Below are positions 32,246 through 41,913 of a stretch of 64,000 bases of DNA, piece after piece. The translations under genes and the position numbers were made by a program. The stretch lies in contig VXIS01000044.1 of the NCBI GenBank assembly GCA_008704415.1, forward strand, positions 1-64,000, read 5' to 3'. The DNA comes from Sphaerosporella brunnea (taxonomy: Eukaryota > Ascomycota > Pezizomycetes > Pezizales > Pyronemataceae). The notes under the pieces are model-generated. The model had not been told where the DNA came from, did not search any database, and was given only the letters and a program-made list of their open reading frames with translations. The first letter of the stretch is position 1; each line of letters opens with the position of its first letter.

Positions 32246-33559
32246 TTGAACTAGCATCTGCCCAACATGAGATGCAAACAGTACACGTGCTGGGTGCAAG
32301 CGTGAGGTGCGACCTGTGGTGTGCGCAAGCGCTGCCGGACGCGGCAGTTGGATTCTGTTGGAAAGCATCGTTGGCACAAAGCGATAGTTGGCTATGTGCT
32401 GCGGGCGTTTAATTTAGGCGCGGTGGTGGTCATTCTCGCCAAGAAAAACGCGGCAACAAGGTGCGGCGACAGGGGTGAGGAATAAACGTATTGCCGCTCC
32501 GCAACGAACGGGCGGCGTGCGGTCACTCACCACACGTGTGTTCACTTGTTGTCTCCATACCAAACATATGCAAAAAATCCAAAACCTCGCCGCTGTGCAA
32601 AAAAAACAAAAAAAAAAAAACGCCCATCCCAACGAACGCCACCAATCCCGCAAACTGAACAACATACCGTTACACGGACAGAGCAAAAAACGAATCCCAC
32701 CCGCCGCCTAGCATCGCAACGCAGCCGATAGCCACAGTCCACCATCTGCGACAACTGCTGCTTTGGAGCCTTTCACCGCCTCAAACACAACCGTTGGATT
32801 GGATCTTTACGCCCCAGTTGCACCCTCGGAGAGCGCTCCGCTGACCTCATTAAACGTCGATCGACAATACCTAAAGCATCTTAGTTAGTTATACCGCAGT
32901 GAAAGGATCCAACCCGATGGCAACAGCCTAGAATAGGTTGTGGAATGAAGGCACTAAATCGATCGCCCCAGACGGCGTCATAAGAACTGCTTAAGTACCC
33001 AATACGAGCCAATAGGGCGCGATAACGGGCAGTCAAAGTCTGAAAATCATTTCGTTCGCTGGCGGGACCAAAATTGGTCACTACAAAAGCCGTGCGAACG
33101 GTACCACCCATCAACTACTGATACGACCAGATAGCCAGCATGGCCAGGCAAAACGCCGGCGAGGAAACGAGGAGTCAACTAGCGAAACGTTCTCCGTCTT
33201 GATACATATCCATATTCTCCCTATCCATGTCCATATCCATACAGCCCGCCACCCCGGCGCCGTCCGTCCTACAGTGCCCCCATCATCTCGCGAACGGCCA
33301 CTTCCCCCCCTGTCAATACTCGATTTTCAGACCCAGACAGTACCCCCACGCCCTAGTGCTCGTCCTCACGGCACGCACTGCATCGTCAACGGCCCCCCTC
33401 GCACAAAGTGCGACGCCATTCCAACCGCTGCAACGACGTCCCCATCGTTTTCGATTGCTGTATGACTGGTAGAATCCAAGGGGACCGCTGCCCCTTCTCG
33501 GTCCCCACTACCAGCCAGAAATGCGCCACATCGGTGGGCACCCCTCAAGCTCAGCCGAA
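32246..33559. other. Intergenic, nothing recognised
   Basis: No supported gene. It has an A-run at about 32607-32619 and scattered short frames without motifs. Confidence 0.5.
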
Positions 33560-35008
33560 CTAAGAGCCGACTGGGAGCTGACGGATATGCCGACTGGGAG
33601 CTGACGGATATGCCGACTAAGAGCTGACGGATATGCCGACTGGGAGCGTATGCGGCGTTGGAGCAGCTGCAGCAGCCACGTAGGTGAAGCAGGCGGCCTC
33701 TCCTTGCAACTCCATCGGTCGATACGAACGTTATCTTCAGCTCTGTTGACGCTGGCAGAATTCATGCCGTTACGTATCTATTCATGCTGTTGAGGACTGC
33801 GGGGGTTGGTCAACCGAAGCCATTAAACTCCTTTTCGCAGGTCAGTCCGAGCCGAGCCGCACTAGCAGCCGCAGCTGCAGCCGCACCTTCAGCCGCAGTG
33901 ACGATGCCGCACCTTTCACCTACACGTCAGCATCAACCTACACCGTTTTCTACTCTGTCTCGGCTCCTACTGCTCTGCTTCGGCACCAACTCCACCTACA
34001 GAGCAGCTCCTACTCCATCTACGTGGCTGCTCTGTCGCGGATCCTCCTACTAGCTGCTCTGCTTCGACATTCGTCCGCACTGCTCTGTCGTGCTATCCGC
34101 CCATGTTGGTGGTGTATTGACTTACATATAAGCCGGATGTCGCCCCTACTCACACAGCAACAGCCACAACCTTTGACTTCGATCCTTTGCTTCCTACTTC
34201 AACGGCTTCAACGGCAGGAATATCAGTACCGATCGCTCGAAACTGTCGTTCGAACACCTGATTAGGGATTTGTATAGCTCGCGAAAACCCCTCTTGAGTT
34301 CCGCGATGCCGCCGCAACGAATGGAACCCACAAAGCAAGAACGCTGGCGTCGACAAAACCCCCTGAGGCGTCCAAGCCCCGATCGAACTCCTGTCGAAGG
34401 CCCTGGAACCGACCACGCCATGAACGCCGACGACGACGCTCACCACGGCGAACTCGCCACGCTCCGCGCCGAACTCGCCGACGCCCGTGTCCAACTCGCC
34501 AATTTTGCTGCACGAATCGTCGCGATGCAAGATCGTACGATCGCAGACCTGAAAGCCGCTCTCGAGGCCGAGAAAACCCGCCGGCGCGCAGACTGCCCCT
34601 TCAACCACCCTCGAGCACATCACGAACACCCCACAGAATGTGACGGCTTGTGTGTTAGTCGTGTCTGCGCCCGGGCTTAGCGTACCTTCGCTAACCAGTA
34701 CGATGTAGGAAATGAAGGTCTTCTGGTTGAAGCGCTCTTCTCGGTCTTAGCGCCTTACTAGACATGAATCTCCGGCATCGGGTGTGCCAGCCTTTAGAGG
34801 CGGCCGGCGGCATGCCTGGGGAGGCTGCCGCATTCTGTCTTTTAATGGCGCGGGGGGATTTTTCCGGTTTTGCTGGTATTTTCTTGCCATGTACAGTTAG
34901 ATCAATAGACTCTTTTCTTGCCTTGTACAGTTAGATCAATAGACTCTTTTCTTGCCTTGTACAGTTAGATCAATAGGGGAGATCAACCCCTGTTTCGCCC
35001 GTCCATGG
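33560..35008 (+). mobile_element. TIR element 'copy 1', left-truncated
   Basis: This segment is homologous, in inverted orientation, to 47099-49150. It begins with tandem ~23-bp units containing GGAGCTGACGGATATGCCGA (33572-33640). It continues through a long block shared with copy 2 (for example 33784-34040), a small coiled-coil ORF and a GGCGGCCGGCGGCATGCC unit. It ends with three 34-bp repeats (GTACAGTTAGATCAATAGAC starting 34891, 34925 and 34959) and the terminal sequence CCCTGTTTCGCCCGTCCATGG, ending at 35008. The opposite terminus is not present on the left, so the copy is truncated. Confidence 0.8.
34306..34680 (+). CDS. Element-encoded small coiled-coil protein (copy 1)
   Basis: This ORF of 124 aa opens MPPQRMEPTKQERWRRQNPL. 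The first third is basic and Pro-rich. Residues about 45-90 form a heptad-like helix (ELATLRAELADARVQLANFA; QDRTIADLKAALEAEKTRRR), a probable coiled coil. The last third has His and Cys residues without a clear zinc pattern. The same N-terminus and coiled coil are encoded by copy 2 (48317-48607), so the ORF belongs to the repeated element rather than to a host gene. I do not recognise a transposase. The ATG at 34306 is the first in frame; the longer frame starts with TTG. Expression is unproven. Confidence 0.45.
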   Translation: MPPQRMEPTKQERWRRQNPLRRPSPDRTPVEGPGTDHAMNADDDAHHGELATLRAELADARVQLANFAARIVAMQDRTIADLKAALEAEKTRRRADCPFNHPRAHHEHPTECDGLCVSRVCARA

Positions 35009-35351
35009 GATAAGTGAGTTTTTACGGCATTGGAAGAACAAACGTTTGCACGTAGGAAGTGGTTCTGCGCATGCATGCGGGGTTTCCTTGGGTTGTTACA
35101 CACGTCGCAACCCTTCTACCCCGCATCATGACATTTAATTACTTCCTCCCCCTTTAGCCAAAGTTTGTCAGCTCACGTCTGCAGTGCTCAGATATCTTGC
35201 TGTTATCCGACGGCGGTTCAGGCAGCCAGGTTTGGCTAGGTGTTATAATTATTCCACAACTTCGGGATCACTGTATTCCTTGCCTTTCGTTCATCTGGCA
35301 AACTCTTGATTGTATGTGACGGCTGACTCGAGCTCAAGAGCATCCATTGCC
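35009..35351. promoter_or_regulatory. HET gene upstream region
   Basis: The 343 bp between the right end of the TIR element and the ATG of the HET gene must hold its core promoter and leader. I see no clear TATA box. Confidence 0.4.
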
Positions 35352-37337
35352 ATGTCAAGCTCCCAGCATTCGGGAGTCTTCTGCACTCGTTGTGCAACTC
35401 TCAGCTTCAACGATTTTCAAGAAGGCTTCCTTCTAGATCTGGACCTCTCCGGTTCTCCCTGCGACCTCTGCACCTATCTATCCGACCTTCTGCATTTCGT
35501 TGACTCTAAGGTCAACCGTCGCCCCATTCGTATTGGTGAATATAATACCGAGCGCGGCTTGATCTTTCCTCATGATGCCCCTCTTCGCCTCCAAGTTTAC
35601 ATGCACGACCTCTCGAGACAGCGCCAGGAGGATCCCGCAAGGTGCTACGATGACATGCCATATATTGATTTCACGGCGTACCTCTCCAGCTCGACCGAAC
35701 GGATTTATCGATTTGCGACGATGTATGTCCGCAAATACATATCCGGGGACCGGCGAGTGCATCGGGATAACGCCCGTAGACACGGTATGGTCACCAAGTG
35801 GGCAGATCTGCATTTGGCAAAAGAGTGGCTGGCGAAGTGCCTCCAAGAGCACGATGGATGCACCCCAGCCAACACTGTCAAAGCACCCTTCCACCCAAGT
35901 ACTCGGTTCATCGATGTCGAGCAGCAACGACTTGTCTCCATCAGTGATACGTATGATGCCGACTACGTTGCGCTGAGTTACGTCTGGGGAGGGCCGCAGC
36001 CTCAACGGACGGTTACGACGAATCTCGAGATGTATGAGAAGAGCCTACCTTACGATGGATTACCCAAAACAATTCAAGACGCGATGGTGGTAACACAGAC
36101 TTTGGGGTATCGTTATCTCTGGGTCGACGCTCTCTGCATCGTTCAAGACTCTCCCGAGATAGTTGCAATCCAGATCCAGCAGATGAACGCAGTCTATAAA
36201 AGGGCTATATTCACCCTCGTAAACGCTGGAGGCACCTCCGCCGAGTCCGGTCTGCATGGTGTCTCTTTCTCCCGCCAGTGCGACGAAGTCCCCCTTCCCA
36301 ATGGTATAGCACTGGGGAGGTGGAACGAGGGTAGCCATGGCCAGGGATTTAATCAGTTTTCCACGTACGGAACGCGTGGTTGGACACTGCAAGAGCAGCT
36401 GCTCAGCGGGAGGAAGCTGATATTCGATGACCTACGGATTGTTTGGGAATGTGATACGCACACGCTTCCAGAAAGCGGCAGTGCTAGGCCTGGTTTCGTC
36501 ACGGATTTACGCGGCGCGCTGTGTATAAACCAGGATTTGTCGGTTCCGCGCGACCTGGATCCGGAAGCTTTTGAGGACGCGTGGCAGGCTACAAAAGTCA
36601 ACTTCTCCCGGCGGAATTTGACCGACATCCGAGACCGGCTCCATGCCATCACTGGGATCATCGAGGAATTAAAAGTTATCACCGGCGATGAGTACGTTCA
36701 AGGCCACAACTCGGCGAAGCTGTATCAAGACCTGTTGTGGGTAACCGACTACGTCCCGTCCCAGGATCTTTCAGGCTCCCCGTATGACGCTACGGCCAGC
36801 GACCTCGCAATAGATAGAAGGGGGCCTTTTCCCACATGGTCATGGCTCAGTCTATGGCCGATCGAGTGGGGCACCACGCCACTAGGCTCCGAATACCGAT
36901 ACCGGCCAGTTGCGAGGGACAAGTTCTTCCCGCTGCCGCAGACATCGTTAAAAATCCAACAAAACCGGGCCGGGCTTTGGGAGCTTGAGATATTTGGCCC
37001 GTTGTTGCACCTCCGCCTGACTGGTGTCGGGATAAACCGAACCTACAAGCTCTATTTTCCGGATGGTCGACCCCTTCCGCCGGGATTGATCGAACGCCTC
37101 ACTTACGACCAAGAGCTGGCACAACGCCCGAATACCCTGTACTGTGTCCCGTTGGCCAAGGTCTACCGCGGCGTATGGAAATTCTCTACGTTGACGGAAG
37201 AGGAACGGTGGCTTACTGGTGCTTTGCTTCTCCGAAATGTTGACAATGGAAACCACTATGTGAGGTTCGGTGTCGCGCTCCTGAAGGGTAATCACGAACT
37301 GTACGGGCGTGAGAGGAGGCGGATTACATGTCAATAG
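35352..37337 (+). CDS. HET-domain protein (heterokaryon incompatibility family)
   Basis: A single exon of 661 aa. The N-terminus carries two Cys pairs (FCTRC near 11-15, CDLC near 37-40) common in these proteins. The HET domain spans about residues 200-355 with all three blocks: YVALSYVWGG (about 205-214), LPKTIQDAM...LGYRYLWVDALCIVQD (about 237-266) and TRGWTLQEQLLSGR (about 341-354). HET domains are TIR-like folds that trigger programmed cell death when incompatible fungal hyphae fuse. A partner or trigger cannot be inferred here. The C-terminal half has no recognised repeat or NACHT domain, so this is the short single-domain type. The ATG at 35352 is used because the longer frame begins with TTG. 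No inactivating mutation is seen. Confidence 0.93.
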   Translation: MSSSQHSGVFCTRCATLSFNDFQEGFLLDLDLSGSPCDLCTYLSDLLHFVDSKVNRRPIRIGEYNTERGLIFPHDAPLRLQVYMHDLSRQRQEDPARCYDDMPYIDFTAYLSSSTERIYRFATMYVRKYISGDRRVHRDNARRHGMVTKWADLHLAKEWLAKCLQEHDGCTPANTVKAPFHPSTRFIDVEQQRLVSISDTYDADYVALSYVWGGPQPQRTVTTNLEMYEKSLPYDGLPKTIQDAMVVTQTLGYRYLWVDALCIVQDSPEIVAIQIQQMNAVYKRAIFTLVNAGGTSAESGLHGVSFSRQCDEVPLPNGIALGRWNEGSHGQGFNQFSTYGTRGWTLQEQLLSGRKLIFDDLRIVWECDTHTLPESGSARPGFVTDLRGALCINQDLSVPRDLDPEAFEDAWQATKVNFSRRNLTDIRDRLHAITGIIEELKVITGDEYVQGHNSAKLYQDLLWVTDYVPSQDLSGSPYDATASDLAIDRRGPFPTWSWLSLWPIEWGTTPLGSEYRYRPVARDKFFPLPQTSLKIQQNRAGLWELEIFGPLLHLRLTGVGINRTYKLYFPDGRPLPPGLIERLTYDQELAQRPNTLYCVPLAKVYRGVWKFSTLTEEERWLTGALLLRNVDNGNHYVRFGVALLKGNHELYGRERRRITCQ

Positions 37338-38589
37338 TAGAAGCCGGTAGATGGCGGTTCAGCCCAAACTGCAAGAGTATTCGAACGGACTTGTGTGGGG
37401 CATAGTTTTTCTTGATTTCTCACTCGGTATCTAGAATATGTAAGTTTATTCAGGTTCTGTAGGGGAGAGCGCCACGAGGGGAGGGTTGCTATCGCGAGTC
37501 CTATGGGCCGGCCATCTGGATGAAATTGAGAAGATCACCGGTGGCACAATAGAACGCCAGCTTGATGGGTCAGTTGAACAAAAAATGAATGCTTCTCCGC
37601 CCGCACACACAGAAACTCTCTTCTTTCCATTTCTTCCTTCCCAGCGGCTAGGTATACGAGGGGAAATGGGCCTAGCCCTGGATTGGGCAGACCCATCGGC
37701 GGCGGTACAGTCAGATCACTGGATAGGGATGGTTTACAGGCTGGTTTCAGCACTGGATGGACTGTGGAAGGGTACTTTATGTTGTATTGATAGAGATAGG
37801 AGCAAGGTTGAGCCAACAAACACGGTAAACTTGAAGCCGCCGCTGAGTAAATGCAAATGGCTTCCCGGCCGGGGGCCGGATCATCTGTTCTAGATCTACG
37901 TGTTAAGAAATTTATGGCAACGAGTGAGAAAGAATGAGTCCTGGGTTAGGGTTTCTGGACTGGCAATGCAACGACCAACCAGCCAGCCGGCCAGTGATTT
38001 ATAGCTAGGGGTTCACTGGCGTCACAGTTACACGTCCCCAGAGTTAAATAGCTCCGCGCAGTGCCGCGGCCTGATGAGCAACTAGCAGCTAGTGATGGAC
38101 ACGGGCCAGCTCGAGCCAAAAGCTCTAGCCACGAGCCAGCCCGAGCCGGCTCGAGTCAACATATTTTTGACTTGGAGATTTGACTTAGATTTCATGTTCC
38201 TCCAATCGCGTACTGGGTCTTGGGTAATCCTCCAAGGAAGAAACAGGACGGTGAAAAGGTGGTGTGCGAACAGCGAGTGATTGATCATAAACCTGTAAAA
38301 CATGAGTGACAGTCCATGATCCACAAATCGCGGTCATCATACCCCCGTCTCAAACTCACCCTAACTCAAGCAGCAAGCATTGTAGGTCTGTGTGCAAGTA
38401 CTAGTAGTATAAACCGCCGGCCAGCCCTCAGCAGGTCGGTCGTTGACGGCCGCAGTATCACTGAAAGGGCCGGCGGGGTAAGCGGTTTGGTAGGGGAAAA
38501 TTTTGCGGATGACAGCAAAGTAGGGAAGTCCACATCGCCGCTTCTTGACTCCATCACCACCGCTTCATTGCCAGCCTCCCTCAATATAT
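37338..38589. other. Intergenic with hAT-like terminus
   Basis: No supported gene. It contains a hAT-like terminal segment at 38092-38180, described separately, and a CCAGCCAGCCGGCCAG word near 37976 similar to the MITE at 52175. Confidence 0.5.
38092..38180 (+). repeat. hAT-like transposon end (left type)
   Basis: It begins TAGTGATGGACAC and is followed by repeated GAGCC/GGCTC words. Many fungal hAT elements have subterminal repeats of this kind. An inverted, diverged counterpart ends at 51221. No transposase is associated. Confidence 0.4.
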
Positions 38590-38856
38590 ATGCCGTTTCA
38601 TAGAGGACCAGAATGGGAGCTCTATATCAGCCCTGGTGAAACAGCCAATCCACGCTACGATTCAAGATGTGCATTGCCGCAGCCAGGAGGAGTTTTGCTG
38701 CAGATTCAGCGCTTATGGAGCAGATGGCTGCTGGAAGCCTTAGCTTGGGAGAAGACTGAGTTCTTGGAGGCTGTAGAGGCTTCTTTTGAGGAAGAACAAG
38801 CCATTGCTAGAGCAACTACCGGACTCGGACAGATAAGTCCAAAGAGCTTTGTTTGA
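38590..38856 (+). CDS. Small ORF, uncertain
   Basis: This open frame of 88 aa starts MPFHRGPEWELYISPGETAN. It is predicted mostly helical at the C-terminus (EKTEFLEAVEASFEEEQAIA). It converges with the orphan gene at 38872-39455, only 15 bp away tail to tail. No family is recognised, and it may be a fragment of a larger lost gene. Confidence 0.25.
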   Translation: MPFHRGPEWELYISPGETANPRYDSRCALPQPGGVLLQIQRLWSRWLLEALAWEKTEFLEAVEASFEEEQAIARATTGLGQISPKSFV

Positions 38857-38871
38857 ATCCAGCCAATTTTT

Positions 38872-39455
38872 CTAGTGTGGATAGTCCTTCCTATATTCTT
38901 TGCTGGGTTGAACTTTTTTCATACAATCCCCCCACAGCACGTAATGTCTGGAAACATATTTTCCGCAACGACATTCTTTGGCCTTTTTAGCTGGCAGAAT
39001 ATGTTCCGTCTCTTCCAACTGGGCTATCAACTCTTTGGGAATAACACAGCGAAAGCCCAGCTTCTTTTTATGCCCGTCTAAAAGCACAACTGTGCCAAGC
39101 GAGCTGGGAAGGAACTTAAACTTGACAGGGTTTGCATTTGGAAAATCTTTTGAGGGATGTCCAGTGCGTTTCGTTCTTTCCTTTAGTCGTGCAAAGGTGA
39201 TTGGATACTTGATGGTGGTAAAACCTGTTTCAAGCTCTCTCCATTGCTTAATCTTGGCATAGGCAACATCCAACAGAGTTTCGCCAGGTAAGAGGGCTCG
39301 ACCAATGTTGTTGAGCGTATAAGTATGATTGTTCACTTGGTGTTTCGCAGCGGCCAAACTGCTGGGATCTTGCGTGGAAGTACCTAGACGATAACGTCAG
39401 TAGGTGTAAGAAAACATTTCAATGATTGAAAGTACATACCAGACTCGGAAGTCAT
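38872..39455 (-). CDS. Two-exon orphan protein
   Basis: Exon 1 is only 16 nt (39455-39440, MTSES-G) and exon 2 is 39383-38872, giving 175 aa. The 56-bp intron has GTATGT, a CTGAC branch site and TAG. The product is basic, with LNNIGRALLPGETLLDVAYA, a Lys-rich middle and a cysteine-containing end (ECRCGKYVSRHYVLWGDC). It has no signal peptide or membrane segment. I do not recognise the family. The good splice signals and the clean frame argue for a real gene. The longer uninterrupted frame starts with TTG, so the spliced start is preferred. Confidence 0.5.
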
Positions 39456-41913
39456 GTTGAAATAGAAGCTGCGTGTAACTTGAAAAAATATAGCCGAGTC
39501 TCGTGATGTTGGTAGACTCGATGTAGGAAGGATGTAGCCGCGTAGGAAATGTTGGTAGAAGCAGCGTGTCAACGAAGGTTGAACTGTGGAAAAATTAGTC
39601 AGAGAGCTCGACAACGAAAAAAATCATAGAATTGACTTGAACTTACCACAAACAGTTACAATGCAAAGAACTTTATGGTGGTGGTTGTTGACGATAGTCT
39701 TAGCGGCAGGAAGTCCGTTTCACGGTTTTCAGTGTCCGGTAGTGGTGCAGTTTTTATTAGGCCTAGGCCCCCTTGCCGACCGAAATGTTTCTCGCAATCA
39801 GCGAGCTCCTTGGGTTGCGCGACCTGTGCACTCTCTCCCGCACAGGCCGCTCCTTCCATACCATATTGACACTGCCTCCCTGGAGACGCATCTATGTCAC
39901 ATGATGCAGAACAACAACATCAGCTTGCTCAAGTATCTCCTCGATGAGGGCCTCCCAGTCGACTGCACCGCAAATAGCCGGCCGGGCGGTTGAAAGGGAA
40001 TCCACAATTAGGCAAGAAGTATGCACAAGTATAAAAATAGGCCAGTGACATACTTTGAAGTTGCTTCACTGAACAGCACGCGTTCGAACCTCAAGGAAAA
40101 GACCCGTTTCATTTCACTGTTCCATGGCTACAAACCTATTGGAACTACAGATAAGGAGTCTAACAGCGTCATTGATAAAAGAAGGCTATCAAAGCCCGCT
40201 GCGCCCGCGACGCGTCAATGATGCTATGGAAGTCCGTGAGTCAAAGACTCAAGGACTCCAACACAACACTGCAATATGTAGCGAGGGTTTATTTCTTGTC
40301 TAGAGGATAGAGAGGTGAGGGCGCCTGAATAAATAGGGCACTCATCTCCCGGGTCTTCTATATAGATCATCAGCTCAATACAACCTCCTCAATTATTTTC
40401 TACAAAACCCTTAGATACCATCATACCATGTATGTAGGCATCGAGATGCGGACTCCCTCCTCCCCATGCAAAGAGAAAAGATGTCTTCTTTTAGATGGCA
40501 CCTGAAGCAGCGAAGCCCGTAGCGTAACCGAACCAAATCACCAGTCCCTTCCATACTGTCCCACAAATCACAGCGTCATACATACAAACATCGTAGAAGT
40601 CCTCTTTACGAGTGGGCCCATAGGAGGACATCGATGGTGTGTGGACTTGGTCGACGACGAAGACATTGCTGCCCTGCGATGCGACAAGCTTCGTTTGCAC
40701 CGTACCGTAACCCACGCTTGATCGTCTCGGGGAAGTTAATCTACAAATAGCCAGCTCCTCTAAACTGTCCGTTTCAAAAATCTATAATCATGAACCCAAC
40801 CGCAGTACCACATACCCCCCAGCATCTCCCCGCCAGCATGGTCAAAGACCGGCCACGACAGGACAGGACAGGGCCATTCTCCACCACGATGCGTAAATTG
40901 TCGAAGATCACGTCCTGAGGCTCGTCTCCAATGCGCCGAGACGTTGATGTCCGAAACCACTTACAACCTCGACACACGCCGTGAACGTTGCAGACCTATT
41001 CACTGGCATCTCCACGCTTGGCGCAAGGCCAGGACGGGTGGATCGGGTATTGCGCACTCACCGTGGTAGAGGCGACTATGTACGGCCGCGACCAGATTGC
41101 CGGGACCAGACGCTGAGCTGAACCGATCGTCATACAACGAGCACCACGCCGGACAACAACAAAGGCACGAGAGATCCTTCCTTGCAGCGCTAACTGCCAA
41201 TGTCAGCGGCAGTTCAAGAGCTCACCGCCGCCAGTCCCCGTAACCTGGCCCCAAGTTGACGCCCTCCCCAACCATCACCCCTGCGAATATCCCACTTCCG
41301 AGAGCCCGGCGAAGCTACTGTTATCCTCAAATTCATCAGCTCAGGGTGCAGCTACTCGGAGGTAGCGGCCTTCACGTGGTGAGGTTGTTGGAGCATTGTA
41401 TTAGGACATGCGGCTGGGAGGACTTCGAGAAATATCGATACGGGTGTGGTAGAAGCCAGAAGTGCTCAGAAGTACGTATTTACCTGCAGTTATGCACGGG
41501 GGATATCGAGGGGCACAGAGAACATTTCGGATCGCAGGCGGGGATCAACCTATTTATTACCGTAAGAAAGATGCCTGGAATCGATAGGCACATGGATGTG
41601 ATAGTTGAAAGCGCAGCCATCTGAAGCCCGTTCCCTTGAGTCTGAGCGTGGCCGTAAGTATGTACCACAGCAGGGCACAGAGTACCCCTCCGCGAGAAAA
41701 CCCTGGCATAAGCACAACGAATGTATGATCATCACTTCATTCTGGCAGCCGTAGCTGCGCTAATCGAAACCATCATTGACGGCACACTGAATCAACGCCT
41801 CAAGACTCCTCGCGATGCGACACACCGAAGACACACCAACTGTGAATCGAACCAAAATTATCATTACCGAGGGGCCCCGGTGAAAAGCATGGGTATGATA
41901 GTGGCAAAATTGA
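39456..41913. other. Decayed coding fragments, no intact gene
   Basis: On the plus strand 39840-39993 encodes a short ankyrin-like piece (NNNISLLKYLLDEGLPVDCT). On the minus strand 41180-40490 shows three plausible protein-like pieces in different frames (WCSLYDDRFSSASGPGNLVA, PQDVIFDNLRIVVENGPVLS, FYDVCMYDAVICGTVWKGLV) separated by stops. This suggests a pseudogene I cannot name. Nothing here has an intact start-to-stop structure. Confidence 0.4.
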
